Assembly (NCBI RefSeq): GCF_011601275.1
Contig: NZ_JAAOLY010000002.1
Span: 186,001 to 250,000 of the forward strand
Length of the DNA: 64,000 nt
Origin: Janthinobacterium lividum
GTDB lineage: Bacteria; Pseudomonadota; Gammaproteobacteria; Burkholderiales; Burkholderiaceae_D
Direction: 5' to 3'
Part shown: in pieces, positions 16,790-28,206 of the stretch
Layout: the number at the start of each line of letters is the position of its first letter
How positions within the stretch are numbered: position 1 is the stretch's first letter
Position numbers and translations under genes: made by a program
Notes under the pieces: generated by a model
Database searches by the model: none
What the model was told of the DNA's origin: nothing
Seen by the model: only the letters and a program-made list of their open reading frames with translations

Positions 16790-18289
16790 TCAGTGCTGCC
16801 GGCCGGCCACGGCCCAGCGCTCCACCAGCTCGAACAAGCCCTGCGTCAGCAAGGCCAGCACGGCTGCGGGGATTGCGCCGGCCAGCAGCATGTCGTTGTC
16901 ATTGAGCGCTAGGCCGATGGTGATGCGTTCGCCGTAGCCGCCCGCGCCGATGAAGGCAGCGATGGTGGCCGTGCCCACGCTCATCACGGCCGCCGTTTTC
17001 ACGCCCGCCAGCATGACGGGCAAGGCCAGCGGCAAGTCCACGTGCAGCAGGCGGTCGCGCTTGTTCAAGCCCAACGCCAGCGCCGCCATGCGCAAGCCTT
17101 GCGGCACCTGCAAAATGCCCGTGCACGTGTTGCGCACGATGGGCAGCAGCGCGTACACGAATAGCGCCACCAGCGCCGGCACCGTGCCGATCATGCCCAG
17201 CACGGGGATCAATATCGCCAGCAGGGCCAGGGACGGCACCGTCTGCAGCACGCCGACGAAGGCCAGCACCGTTTGCCGCAGCGGCGCCGAAAACGCCGCC
17301 AGCACGCCCAGCGGAACGCCGATCAGGCACGCCAATGCCACCGACAACAGCACCAGGGTCACATGCTGGCGCGTCAGGGTCCACAAGTCGTCGCCGATGA
17401 TTTTATCGAGCAGCTTGCCGCGCGCGGCGGCAGGTTTGTTCGCCTGCGTGCCGGAAGCCAGCCACTGGCGGGCCACCTCGGAAAAACGCTTGCCATCGAT
17501 TTCAACGGCCGCATTCATGGCGATCATGTCGGCCTCGCTGATGCGCCCCTGCAGCCCTTGTAGCGCCAGCCAGGCGGCGGGAAAACGCTGCGGCACGTCG
17601 AGCCGGTACAACAGCATGGCATCGTAGCGGGGAAAATACTGCTGCGTGTCGGCCAGCACGCGCAAGCCGTACTGGCGGATCTTCGCGTCCGTCGAATAGA
17701 TGTCGATCACGTCCACCTGGCGCTGCGCCAAGGCTTCGTAGGCGATGCCGTGATCAAGCCCGCGCGGGCGCTGCGGCAAGCCATAGCGGGCGGCCAGGCC
17801 CGGCCAGCCATCGACACGGCCGATGAATTCATGCGACAGGCCGAATTTCAGGGCCGGGTGCTGGGCCAGTTGCGCCAGGCTGGCGATGGATTTTTCATCA
17901 TGGCGCACTGCCAGCGCATAGGTGTTGTTAAAGCCCAGCGGCACGGCCACGCCCAGGCCCAGCGGCGCCAGCTCGCGCCGCATCTGCGCCAGGTCGATGG
18001 CGTTGTCGTGCTTGAGGATTTCGCTGCCGATGGTGCCCATGTATTCGGCATACACGTCAATGCTGCCCGCCTGCAGCGCGGCCAGCACGATGGCCGTGTT
18101 GCCCAGGCCCTGGCGGTGCTCGGCCTTGACGTGCGGCGCGGCGCTCTGCTGGAGGATTTCGCCGAGAATATACGATTCCGTAAAACGCTTCGAACCCACC
18201 TTCAGGGTGCCGCCATCCTGAGCATGCGCGGGCGCGATGGCGAAGACTAGCAACAGCAGCAGGTAAGACAACGAGTAAACAACACGCAC
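16790..18289 (-). CDS. Fused osmoprotectant-type ABC substrate-binding protein and permease
   Basis: A 499-residue fusion. After a signal peptide (ending AHAQDG) residues 25-290 form an OpuBC-type binding domain (VGSKRFTESYILGEIL, then GLGNTAIVLAALQAGSIDVYAEY). Residues 310-495 are a BPD-type permease with the EAA-like loop ALGLNKRDRLLHVDLPLALP. Relatives import glycine betaine, choline or carnitine. The GTG start has GGAG upstream. It is the last gene of the hut operon, 21 bases after hutI, and no ATPase gene is nearby. By position it may import histidine, urocanate or a histidine betaine; this is inference. Confidence 0.85.
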   Translation of the reverse strand: MRVVYSLSYLLLLLVFAIAPAHAQDGGTLKVGSKRFTESYILGEILQQSAAPHVKAEHRQGLGNTAIVLAALQAGSIDVYAEYMGTIGSEILKHDNAIDLAQMRRELAPLGLGVAVPLGFNNTYALAVRHDEKSIASLAQLAQHPALKFGLSHEFIGRVDGWPGLAARYGLPQRPRGLDHGIAYEALAQRQVDVIDIYSTDAKIRQYGLRVLADTQQYFPRYDAMLLYRLDVPQRFPAAWLALQGLQGRISEADMIAMNAAVEIDGKRFSEVARQWLASGTQANKPAAARGKLLDKIIGDDLWTLTRQHVTLVLLSVALACLIGVPLGVLAAFSAPLRQTVLAFVGVLQTVPSLALLAILIPVLGMIGTVPALVALFVYALLPIVRNTCTGILQVPQGLRMAALALGLNKRDRLLHVDLPLALPVMLAGVKTAAVMSVGTATIAAFIGAGGYGERITIGLALNDNDMLLAGAIPAAVLALLTQGLFELVERWAVAGRQH

Positions 18290-18310
18290 GCGGCGCTCCA
18301 GGGCGGATGA

Positions 18311-19537
18311 TCAATCCGGCAAGCTTACCACCGGCGCGCGCCAGACACCGCCATGCACCACGCCCGCGCACGGGTTCAGGCCCAGCGCATACGCCAGGTC
18401 GGCCGGGCGCGCGATGCGCCACAGGGCGAAATCGGCGCGCTTGCCCACCACCAGGCTGCCCGTCTGATCCTGCAAGCCCAGCGCGCGCGCCGCGTGGATC
18501 GTGCAGCCGGCCAGCGCTTCCTGCGGCGTCAGGCGCCACAGGGTGCACGCCATGTTCATCGCCAGCAGCAAGGACGTCATCGGCGACGTGCCCGGGTTGC
18601 AATCGGTGGACACCGCCATCGGCACGCCGGCCGCGCGCAAGGCCATGACAGGAGGTTGCTGTACTTCACGCAAAAAATAATACGCGCCCGGCAGCAGCAC
18701 GGCCACCGTGCCATGTTGCGCCATGGCGGCGACGCCCTCTTCCGACAAGAATTCCAGGTGGTCGGCCGACAGGCCATCGTAACGGGCCACCAGCGCCGCG
18801 CCGCCCAGGTCCGACAACTGCTCCGCATGCAGTTTCACGGGCAGGCCCAGCACCTGCGCCGCGTCAAACATGCGCTGCGTTTGCGCCGGCGTAAAACCGA
18901 TGCGTTCGCAAAACGCGTCGACGGCGTCGACCAGGCCGTCACTGGCCAGCCGGGGCAGCATCTGCGCGCACAGCAGCTCGATATAGGCGTCGGCCTGGCC
19001 CGCGTACTCGGGCGGCAGCGCGTGCGCGCCGAGGAAGGTGGTGCGCACAGTGACCGGCAGCCGTTTCCCTATCTTGCGCGCCACGCGCAGCATCTTCGCC
19101 TCGCTGTCCGCGTCGAGGCCATAGCCGGACTTGATCTCCAGGGTCGTTACGCCCTCGGCCAGCAGCGCCAGCACGCGGGGCAGGCTTTGCCGCAGCAATT
19201 CGTCGTCGCTGGCCGCGCGCGTGGCGCGCACGGTGGACATGATGCCGCCGCCGGCGCGGCTGATGTCTTCATAGCTGGCGCCATTCAGGCGCGCCTCGAA
19301 TTCGTCGCTGCGGTTGCCCGCGTGGACGATGTGCGTGTGGCAGTCGATCAGGCCTGGCGTCAGCCAGCAGCCCTGGCCGTCGTGCAGCACCGCGCCGCTG
19401 GCCGGCAGCTCGTCGCCGGGGCCGAACCACGCGATGCGGCCATCCTTGACGGCGATGGCCGCGTCCAGCAGTTCGCCATAGCCATGCTCCATGGTGGCCA
19501 GGTGGACGTTGTGGATGACCATATCCCAGTCTTGCAT
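18311..19537 (-). CDS. hutI: Imidazolonepropionase HutI
   Basis: HutI hydrolyses 4-imidazolone-5-propionate to N-formimino-L-glutamate, the third step of histidine breakdown. The 408-residue amidohydrolase carries the metal site [10 protein letters not shown] near residue 65, the family sequence [12 protein letters not shown] around 95, and [10 protein letters not shown] near 310. AGGAAGGAA precedes the ATG. It lies 12 bases after hutD and 21 bases before the transporter fusion in the hut operon. Confidence 0.95.
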   Translation of the reverse strand: MQDWDMVIHNVHLATMEHGYGELLDAAIAVKDGRIAWFGPGDELPASGAVLHDGQGCWLTPGLIDCHTHIVHAGNRSDEFEARLNGASYEDISRAGGGIMSTVRATRAASDDELLRQSLPRVLALLAEGVTTLEIKSGYGLDADSEAKMLRVARKIGKRLPVTVRTTFLGAHALPPEYAGQADAYIELLCAQMLPRLASDGLVDAVDAFCERIGFTPAQTQRMFDAAQVLGLPVKLHAEQLSDLGGAALVARYDGLSADHLEFLSEEGVAAMAQHGTVAVLLPGAYYFLREVQQPPVMALRAAGVPMAVSTDCNPGTSPMTSLLLAMNMACTLWRLTPQEALAGCTIHAARALGLQDQTGSLVVGKRADFALWRIARPADLAYALGLNPCAGVVHGGVWRAPVVSLPD

Positions 19538-19549
19538 GGTGTTTCCTTC

Positions 19550-20125
19550 CTAGATGAACAGGTCGACGCGCAACACGGCCGTGCGCTGCAAGGCGTCGAG
19601 CCGCCAGTCCGGCGCATCGTCGGCATCGAGCAGCAGCGCATCATGGCGGGCCAGCGCGAACTGCTGCTCGCCACCGTGCGCCAGCACGTGGCCTTCGCCG
19701 GCGACGAACAGCAGGGTCGCCGCGCTGCGCCGCGCCAGCTTGCCCGGCGCCGTGATTTTTTCCAGCTGGTGGCGGCAGCGGTCGCGTCGCGTCATCACAT
19801 TGAAATCCGTCGTCGGACCCTTGACTTGCGCGAATACGGCCGCTTCGCCTGGAAACCACAGCATCGGTTGCGCCGCGCTCAGGGTTACCTTGCGCGTGCC
19901 GTCCAGCGTCAGCTGCACGCTGTCGCCATCGACCAGTATCAGACTGCGATCGATACCGGGAAAACTGGAAAATGGCCCGCTGGCCGTGATCGTCGCTAGG
20001 CTGATACGCCAGTCAAAATCGTCGAAACCGGCGCCAGGGGGAGCGATCGCGATTTCCGTCGTGCTGCCGCCGCCGTTTTTCCACGGCGCGGCGCACAGGT
20101 ACTCCTGCGGGATGAAGGTCGCCAT
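19550..20125 (-). CDS. hutD: HutD family protein
   Basis: A 191-residue cupin-fold protein with the HutD hallmarks PWKNGGGSTTEIAI (residues 14-27), DFDWRISLATI and SSFPGIDRSLILVDG. HutD is conserved in hut operons; work in Pseudomonas suggests it limits hut expression or responds to a pathway intermediate, and it has no proven catalytic role. The ATG overlaps the hutF stop (TGATG), so translation is coupled. Confidence 0.92.
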   Translation of the reverse strand: MATFIPQEYLCAAPWKNGGGSTTEIAIAPPGAGFDDFDWRISLATITASGPFSSFPGIDRSLILVDGDSVQLTLDGTRKVTLSAAQPMLWFPGEAAVFAQVKGPTTDFNVMTRRDRCRHQLEKITAPGKLARRSAATLLFVAGEGHVLAHGGEQQFALARHDALLLDADDAPDWRLDALQRTAVLRVDLFI

Positions 20126-21501
20126 CAGAGTGCTCTCAATTGCGCCAGGGTGCGCTTGTAGGCGGTGGCGATGGCGTCCTGCGCCACGTGGCGCCCATCG
20201 CGCACCTGCCACTGGCCGCCGCACAGCACGTCGCGCACCAGGTTGTCGTTGCCGCAGAAAAGTACGCTGCCCAGCACATCGGCGATGTCCACGCCGCACA
20301 GATTCACGTGCGCGTCGTCGAGCACCAGCAAGTCGGCGCGGCAGCCCGGTGACAGGGCGCCGAGCTTGCGCCCGGCCGCCTGCGCGCCGCCCTGCAAGGC
20401 CGTTTGCCACAGGTAGTCGCCCACATGGCGTTGATCCGGCGTGGCGGCCACATTGCGCCGCTGGCGCTGCAAGCGCTGGCCATATTCGAGCCAGCGCAAT
20501 TCTTCCACCGGCGACTGGGATACATGGCTGTCGCTGCCGACGCCGAAACGCCCGCCGGCGGCGATGAATTCGGCCAGCGGGAACAGGCCGTCGCCCAGGT
20601 TCGCTTCCGTCGTCGGGCACAGGCCCGCCACGGCGCCGCTGGCCGCCATCAGCGCCACTTCATCGGGCTGCACATGCGTGGCATGCACGAGGCACCAGCG
20701 CGCATCGACGTCGACCTGGTCGTACAGATACTGCACCGGGCGCCGGCCGCTGACATCGAGACTCTGGCGCACCTCGCCCTGCTGCTCGGCGATGTGGATG
20801 TGGATGGGGCGGTCCGCAGGCAGCGCTTGCGCCACTGCGCGGATCTGCGCCACGTCGGCCGCACGCAGCGAGTGCGGCGCAAAGCCCACTTCCACCTGCC
20901 CGCCGCGCTGCGGCGCCAGCGCTTCGACAATGCGCAAGACATCATCCGCACCGGTGCGAAAGCGCGCCTGCTCGGGTTGGAGGGGCTGTGCGCCGAAACC
21001 CGCATGGCTGTACAGCACGGGCAGCATGGTCATGCCGATGCCGCTGAGGCGCGCCGCGGCAAGCACCCGTTCGGCCGTTTCCGCAGGGTGCGCATACAGC
21101 GCGCCGGCCGCATCGCGCTGCAGGTAATGGAACTCGCAGACAGCCGTGTAGCCATGGCGCAGGCATTCGGCAAACAGCTGCGCGGCGATGGTTTCCATCT
21201 GTTCCGGCGTGATGTGGCGCGCGAAGCGGTACATCAGGTCGCGCCAGGTCCAGAAACTGTCGGGCCCTTCTCCCGCCTTTTCCGTCATGCCGCCCAGCGC
21301 CCGCTGGAACGCGTGCGAATGCAGGTTGACCATGCCGGGCAAGACATACTCGGCCACTTCCGCGCCAAGAGGCGCTGCGGCGTTGTCCGTCACCGCCGTC
21401 AAGTCGCCCGTCGCATTCCACTCCAGCAGCACGTCGCGGCGCCAGCCCTGCGGCAGCAGCGCGTGGCGCGCGAACAGACAGCCGCTCAACGCGCCACCCA
21501 T
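20125..21501 (-). CDS. hutF: Formimidoylglutamate deiminase HutF
   Basis: HutF deaminates N-formimino-L-glutamate to N-formyl-L-glutamate and ammonia, marking the five-step route. It is a 458-residue amidohydrolase with the metal motif NLHSHAFQR, a GSDSHVSQSP segment near residue 320 and the C-terminal ADLLVLDD strand. The ATG at 21501 is chosen over further upstream codons because it gives the family length and sits in the last codons of hutG (16-bp overlap). hutD follows on its stop codon. Confidence 0.93.
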   Translation of the reverse strand: MGGALSGCLFARHALLPQGWRRDVLLEWNATGDLTAVTDNAAAPLGAEVAEYVLPGMVNLHSHAFQRALGGMTEKAGEGPDSFWTWRDLMYRFARHITPEQMETIAAQLFAECLRHGYTAVCEFHYLQRDAAGALYAHPAETAERVLAAARLSGIGMTMLPVLYSHAGFGAQPLQPEQARFRTGADDVLRIVEALAPQRGGQVEVGFAPHSLRAADVAQIRAVAQALPADRPIHIHIAEQQGEVRQSLDVSGRRPVQYLYDQVDVDARWCLVHATHVQPDEVALMAASGAVAGLCPTTEANLGDGLFPLAEFIAAGGRFGVGSDSHVSQSPVEELRWLEYGQRLQRQRRNVAATPDQRHVGDYLWQTALQGGAQAAGRKLGALSPGCRADLLVLDDAHVNLCGVDIADVLGSVLFCGNDNLVRDVLCGGQWQVRDGRHVAQDAIATAYKRTLAQLRAL

Positions 21502-22274
21502 GCCACGGCCGCTTCCATCATCTGGCGCAGCAGCGGCTGCACCTGGGCCGCCAGGTCGGGCCGGTAGCCGAAAGGTGCCGCCTCGTCCATGTACAGGCAC
21601 TGGCACATCTCCAGCTGGATCGCATGCACGCGGTTTTCCGGCTGGCCGTAATGGCGCGTGATATGCCCGCCCTTGAAGCGGCCATTCAAGGCCACGGTAA
21701 ATGCATCCTGTGCGCGCGCGATATCGACCACGGCCGACGTCAGGCCGCTATCGCAGCTGGCGCCATCGGCCGTGCCGAAGTTCAGGTCGGGCAGCTTGCC
21801 GTCAAAGAAGCGCGGCACGCGCGAGGCGATGGAATGGGCATCCCACAGCACCACGGCGCCATGCACGCGCAGCAGCCGGTCCAGTTCCGTGCGCAGCCGC
21901 GCATGATACGGCGCCCAGTAGCGCTGCAGCCGGCGCTGTACATCGGCCGCATCGGGCTCCTTGCCGGCCAGGTACAGCGGTTCACGGTGGAAGGTATCAC
22001 TGGGCAGCAAGCCCGTCGTATCTTGCCCCGGATACAGATTCGTATCTTCCTGCGGACGGTTCAAGTCGATGGTGTAGCGCGACCAGCGCGCCGACAGCAC
22101 GGACGCATCCATCTCCTGCAAAAAGCCATACAGCTCGCGCAGATGCCAGTCCGTATCGGCCTTGACCAGGGCCTGGGGCGTCATGCGCGCGGCAATATCG
22201 TCCGGTATGTCGGTGCCCACGTGGGGCATCGACACGAGCAGCGGGATGCTGCCTTCGTTGAAGCGGAAATCCAT
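21486..22274 (-). CDS. hutG: N-formylglutamate deformylase HutG
   Basis: HutG hydrolyses N-formyl-L-glutamate to glutamate and formate, completing the HutF-dependent pathway. The 262-residue protein has the N-formylglutamate amidohydrolase signatures PLLVSMPHVGTDIP, DWHLRELYGF, VVLWDAHSI and GGHITRHYG. The start at 22274 is supported by AAGGAG six bases upstream; the frame is open further up but that part is inside hutH. It lies 20 bases after hutH. Confidence 0.93.
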   Translation of the reverse strand: MDFRFNEGSIPLLVSMPHVGTDIPDDIAARMTPQALVKADTDWHLRELYGFLQEMDASVLSARWSRYTIDLNRPQEDTNLYPGQDTTGLLPSDTFHREPLYLAGKEPDAADVQRRLQRYWAPYHARLRTELDRLLRVHGAVVLWDAHSIASRVPRFFDGKLPDLNFGTADGASCDSGLTSAVVDIARAQDAFTVALNGRFKGGHITRHYGQPENRVHAIQLEMCQCLYMDEAAPFGYRPDLAAQVQPLLRQMMEAAVAWVAR

Positions 22275-22294
22275 GCTTGTCTCCTTGCGCCCGC

Positions 22295-23854
22295 TCAGCC
22301 GTACAGCGGGGCGAACAAATTCTTGCACTTGCTGCTCAACTCACCCTGCAGCACCATCTGCTTGGCCGCTTCGATATCGGGCGCGAAGAAGCGGTCGGCG
22401 TCGAAGAACGGCACTTTCTGGCGCAGCTGATGATGCACGTGCTCGAGGTGTGGCGAGGTTTTCAGCGGACGGTGGAAATCGATGCCCTGCGCGGCGGCCA
22501 GCAGCTCGATGCCGACGATGACGGCCGTGTTGTGCGCCATGTCGTCCAGGCGGCGCCCGGCGAACGTGGCCATGCTCACGTGGTCTTCCTGGTTGGCGGA
22601 AGTGGGCAGGCTGTCGACGCTGGCCGGATGGGCAAGCGACTTGTTTTCCGACGCCAGCGCGGCAGCCGTCACGTGGGCGATCATGAAGCCGGAATTGACG
22701 CCGGGATCGCGCACGAGGAAGGGCGGCAGGCCGGAGAGCGTGGCGTCGATCAGCAGCGCGATACGGCGCTCGGCCAGCGCGCCGATTTCAGCAATCGCCA
22801 GCGCCAGGGTGTCGGCTGCAAAGGCGACCGGCTCGGCGTGGAAATTGCCGCCCGATACGATCTCCGCCTGCCCGTTGGGACCATCCTGGAAGATCAGCGG
22901 ATTGTCCGTGACGGCATTGGCTTCGATCAGCAGGGTGCGGCCCACATTGCCGATCAAATCGAGGCAGGCGCCCATGACTTGCGGCTGGCAGCGCAGGCTG
23001 TACGGGTCCTGCACGCGCTCGTCGCCTTCCAGGTGCGAGGCGCGAATCGCGCTGTGCGCCACCAGCTGGCGGTACATCTGCGCGGCCAGGATCTGCCCCG
23101 GCTGTCCGCGCACGGCATGCACGCGCGCGTCGAATGGGGAATCGCTGCCCTTGGCCGCATCGAGCGACAGCGCGCCCGTGACCATGGCCGCTTCCAGCAG
23201 GCGCTCGGCCATGAACAGGCCATGCAGCGCCAGCGCGTTCGACACTTGCGTGCCGTTGATCAGCGCCAGGCCCTCTTTCGCCGCCAACACGACGGGCGCG
23301 ATGCCTGCCTGCGCCAGCGCTTCGGGCGCCGCCATCAATTCGCCGTTGACGCGCACTTCGCCCACGCCCAGCATGGCCAGGGTCATGTGCGACAGCGGCG
23401 CCAGGTCGCCCGAGGCGCCGACGGAACCCTTGGCGGGAATGGCCGGCATGATCCCGGCGTTGTACAGGGCGATCAGGGTGTCGACGATCAGCGGGCGCAC
23501 GCCGGAAAAGCCGCGCGCCAGGCTGCCGATCTTCATCAGCATGATCAGGCGCACGACGGCGTCCGACAGCAGTTCGCCCGTGCCGACGGAGTGCGACAGG
23601 ATCAGGTTGCGCTGCAATTGCTCGAGCTTTTCATCGGGGATGCGCGTCTTGGCCAGCAGGCCGAAACCCGTGTTGATGCCGTAGGCCGCATCGCCTTTGG
23701 CGACGATGGCTTGCACGGCGGCGGCCGACGCTTCGATGACGGGATACGCTTCGGCGGCGAGGATCAGTTTCGCAGGCGCGGCCCAGACGGCGCGCAGGTC
23801 GCCCAGGGTCATCGCGCCCGGTTTCAGGGTCCAACTTTTGGAGTGCTGTGTCAT
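22295..23854 (-). CDS. hutH: Histidine ammonia-lyase HutH
   Basis: HutH converts L-histidine to trans-urocanate and ammonia, the first committed step. The 519-residue protein has the MIO cofactor triad Ala147-Ser148-Gly149 within [14 protein letters not shown], and the family sequence YGINTGFG near residue 58. The ATG at 23854 is given; a GTG at 23866 would overlap the hutU stop by four bases (GTGA) and is an equally plausible coupled start. It lies directly downstream of hutU. Confidence 0.96.
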   Translation of the reverse strand: MTQHSKSWTLKPGAMTLGDLRAVWAAPAKLILAAEAYPVIEASAAAVQAIVAKGDAAYGINTGFGLLAKTRIPDEKLEQLQRNLILSHSVGTGELLSDAVVRLIMLMKIGSLARGFSGVRPLIVDTLIALYNAGIMPAIPAKGSVGASGDLAPLSHMTLAMLGVGEVRVNGELMAAPEALAQAGIAPVVLAAKEGLALINGTQVSNALALHGLFMAERLLEAAMVTGALSLDAAKGSDSPFDARVHAVRGQPGQILAAQMYRQLVAHSAIRASHLEGDERVQDPYSLRCQPQVMGACLDLIGNVGRTLLIEANAVTDNPLIFQDGPNGQAEIVSGGNFHAEPVAFAADTLALAIAEIGALAERRIALLIDATLSGLPPFLVRDPGVNSGFMIAHVTAAALASENKSLAHPASVDSLPTSANQEDHVSMATFAGRRLDDMAHNTAVIVGIELLAAAQGIDFHRPLKTSPHLEHVHHQLRQKVPFFDADRFFAPDIEAAKQMVLQGELSSKCKNLFAPLYG

Positions 23855-23862
23855 GTTTGCTT

Positions 23863-25572
<1,710 letters not shown>

Positions 25573-25625
25573 GCTGTCTCCTCATAGGGTGCGAGCGGAC
25601 ATGCGTGGCCCGCTCTGGTGCTCCC

Positions 25626-25654
25626 AGCATAGGTTGTCTATACAACCAAGTCAA
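25626..25654 (-). promoter_or_regulatory. Promoter of the hut operon with HutC-type operator in the spacer
   Basis: Read on the minus strand: a -35 element TTGACT (25649-25654), a 17-base spacer and a -10 element TATGCT (25626-25631). Sixteen of the 17 spacer bases are the perfect inverted repeat GGTTGTATAGACAACC, whose core TTGTATAGACAA matches HutC operators described in enterobacteria and pseudomonads. A bound repressor would cover the space between the promoter elements, which fits simple steric repression relieved by urocanate. The hutU start codon is 54 bases downstream. Confidence 0.82.
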
Positions 25655-25678
25655 CAGATTTTTGCAAGCGAAAACTGC

Positions 25679-27352
25679 CTATTTTTTCTCGAACACGCGC
25701 TTGCCCGCCACCCACGTCTGCAGCACCTGCGTCTTGCCGATGGCGGCCGGTGTCACCTTGAACAGGTCCTGGTCGACGACGATGAAGTCCGCCCATTTTC
25801 CCGCTTCCAGGGTGCCGATGACCTTTTCCTGGTGCGCCGCCCAAGCCGCGTCCAAGGTAAAACAGCGCAGCGCTTCCGTCACCGTCATGGCTTGCTGCGG
25901 GTACCAGCCGCCGGCCGGGAAACCCTCGCTGTTTTGCCGCGTCACGGCCGCGTGGATGCCCTCTAACGGGTTCGGCGACTCGATGGGGAAGTCGGAGCCG
26001 CAGGCGATGCGCGAACCCTGCTTGAGGAAGGTGCGCCACGCATACGCGCCCTTGATGCGCTCGTGCCCCACGCGCTGCTCCGCCATATTCTGGTCGGACG
26101 TGGCATGTGTCGGCTGCATCGACGGCACGATGCCCAGGCTTTTGAAACGGGGGATATCGCTCAATTGCACCACCTGAGCGTGTTCCATGCGGTGGCGCAG
26201 ACCCACACTGCGGTATTGCGCGATCAAGGTCTGGTAACCATCGAGGATTTGATGGTTGCCCGCGTCGCCGATGGCGTGCACGTTCACCTGATAGCCGGCG
26301 CGCATGGCTTTTTCCATCTTCGCGCGCATGACGTCATCCTTGTAGAACAGCAGGCCACGGGTAGAGGGATCGTCGCTGTACGGTGCCAGCAGGGCCGCGC
26401 CGCGGCTGCCCAGGGCGCCGTCGGACAGCAATTTGACGGCGCGCAAGGCGTACATGTCGCGCGCATAGCTGGTCAAGGGGCCGTTTTTCGACAGTGCGTC
26501 GAAGTCTTCCGTCGTGTCGGCAATCATGCCGTACACGCGCACCGTCAGCTTGCCATGGTCCGCATAATCGCGGAACAGCCGGTCCTGCATCTGGCCGATG
26601 CCCGCATCGTGCACGCTGGTCAAGCCCACCTGCGACAGCTGCGCCAGCGCGCCATCGAGGGCGGCGCGGTTTTCCACGTCGCCCGGCTTGGGCAGCACGG
26701 CGTCCATCAAGTCCATGGCGCTGTCGACCAGCACGCCGGAGGCGTCGCCATCCGCGTCGCGGACTATCTTGCCGCCTGCCGGATCCGGCGTGGCGCGCGT
26801 GATGCCGGCCAGCGCCAGCGCGCGGCTGTTGGCCCAGCCCGCGTGGCCATCGACCCGGCGCAGCCACACGGGCCGCGCACTTTCCGCCGCATCGAGTTCC
26901 AAAGCCGTGGGAAAGCGCCCCAGCTTCCATATCTCCTGGTTCCAGCCATTGCCGATGATCCAGCTGCGTTCCGGATGCGCGCGCGCGAAGTCGCCCACGG
27001 CCTGTACGGCCCCCGGCAGCGAGGACGAACCGTACAGCATGACGCCGCTGGCGATCGTCCCCAGGCCGAACACGTGGCCATGCGCGTCGATCAGGCCCGG
27101 CAGCACGGTTTTTCCCTGCACGTCGATATGCGTGGCGCCCTTGGCCGCCTTGCGTTTTACCTGCGCGGCGCTGCCGACGGCAAGCAGCTTGCCCGCATCG
27201 TCAAAGGCCAGCGCCGTGAAACGCACCACCTTGCCATTTGCGTTGAGCGTGTAGCCGTTGGCGTTGTCGATGACCGTGTCGGCATGAACGTGGCCAAGGG
27301 CGCCCAGGCAGGCGAGCGTGAGCAGGGTGCGGCGCAATGGCAGGTTCGGCAT
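25679..27352 (-). CDS. Exported amidohydrolase (YtcJ-like, amidohydro_3 family)
   Basis: A 557-residue metal-dependent hydrolase. A signal peptide (LRRTLLTLACLGALGHVHA) indicates export. The catalytic set is GLIDAHGHVFG near residue 90, a metal-bridging Lys in LRAVKLLSDGALGS near 305, VHAIGDAG, HRMEHAQ and CGSDFPIESPNP near 445. Relatives cleave imides, formylated amines or other amides; the substrate is unknown. The second ATG (27352) is used because GGAG is correctly spaced for it. Whether it belongs to the hut regulon is open; it lies upstream of the hut promoter on the same strand. Confidence 0.86.
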   Translation of the reverse strand: MPNLPLRRTLLTLACLGALGHVHADTVIDNANGYTLNANGKVVRFTALAFDDAGKLLAVGSAAQVKRKAAKGATHIDVQGKTVLPGLIDAHGHVFGLGTIASGVMLYGSSSLPGAVQAVGDFARAHPERSWIIGNGWNQEIWKLGRFPTALELDAAESARPVWLRRVDGHAGWANSRALALAGITRATPDPAGGKIVRDADGDASGVLVDSAMDLMDAVLPKPGDVENRAALDGALAQLSQVGLTSVHDAGIGQMQDRLFRDYADHGKLTVRVYGMIADTTEDFDALSKNGPLTSYARDMYALRAVKLLSDGALGSRGAALLAPYSDDPSTRGLLFYKDDVMRAKMEKAMRAGYQVNVHAIGDAGNHQILDGYQTLIAQYRSVGLRHRMEHAQVVQLSDIPRFKSLGIVPSMQPTHATSDQNMAEQRVGHERIKGAYAWRTFLKQGSRIACGSDFPIESPNPLEGIHAAVTRQNSEGFPAGGWYPQQAMTVTEALRCFTLDAAWAAHQEKVIGTLEAGKWADFIVVDQDLFKVTPAAIGKTQVLQTWVAGKRVFEKK

Positions 27353-27424
27353 TTCCATCTCCAGGTCTTTTAATTAAGTAAATAAGTGAAAAGACGAGTG
27401 TATAGAAATTGGCAAAATGGTCAA

Positions 27425-28051
27425 TCAGGCAGCGTGAGGTTCCCGTACCATGAGCCAGTAATCGCAACCCGTGACGGCTTCAGCGTACCGCCCCGCCACC
27501 ACGAAACCCAGACGGCCATAGAACGGCAGGCTGCGTTCGTTATATGTCTCCAGAAAGCATGCGGCGCCAGCCGCATCGACGGCCGCCAGGCCAGGCGCCA
27601 GCACGGACGCGCCCAGTCCCCGGCCCTGTGCGTCCGGGGCGATGCCGGCGATCGACAGATACCAGGCCGCGCTCAAGTCGTGCAATGCCAGCGCGTGCTC
27701 CATGTTCCCGACGATGGCCGTGAAATGCGCGTAGCCCTGCTCTCCCAGCAGCACGCGCAAGGCATCCTCGCGCTGCGCATACGCGGCCTGGCGCTGGGCT
27801 GCCGGCGTGTCCGTCGTCCAGATGGCGGCGCCATTGCCGGCCTCATTGCACACCTCGTCAGCCAGGTCGACGCGGCCCGCCTGCTCCCCCTCGGCCAGCG
27901 CCAGCGCAAAGTACACTTCCAGCATCGCCAGCCGCGCCGCTTCGTCCTCGCCGCACGCCACCGTGACGGTGCGGTAGAACGGGTCGCCGATCAGGGCGGC
28001 GGCCAGGCTGCGGGCGGTGCGGGAGGTGTCGGCGGGGCATGGGCTGGACAT
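27425..28051 (-). CDS. GNAT family N-acetyltransferase
   Basis: A 208-residue protein with the GNAT acetyl-CoA loop PDAQGRGLGASVLAPGL near residue 140 and the following strand AAGAACFLETYNERSLPFYGRLGFVV. The N-terminal half is helical and less conserved. The overall layout matches a branch of GNATs common in soil bacteria with unknown acceptors. AAGAG precedes the ATG. It lies 72 bases upstream of the amidohydrolase on the same strand, so the pair may be co-transcribed. Confidence 0.85.
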   Translation of the reverse strand: MSSPCPADTSRTARSLAAALIGDPFYRTVTVACGEDEAARLAMLEVYFALALAEGEQAGRVDLADEVCNEAGNGAAIWTTDTPAAQRQAAYAQREDALRVLLGEQGYAHFTAIVGNMEHALALHDLSAAWYLSIAGIAPDAQGRGLGASVLAPGLAAVDAAGAACFLETYNERSLPFYGRLGFVVAGRYAEAVTGCDYWLMVREPHAA

Positions 28052-28206
28052 GGACTCTTTTTCTTTTCGTTGTGTTTTTTCATTGAGACGTCCGGCATCT
28101 TAACGCAAGCGCGCAGGCCTCGCGCCTGGCCAATACCACAGGACACCACGGGCCGGCACTGGCATTTCATGCGCAGCGCCATGACCGAGCATCATGTCGC
28201 GCGACC

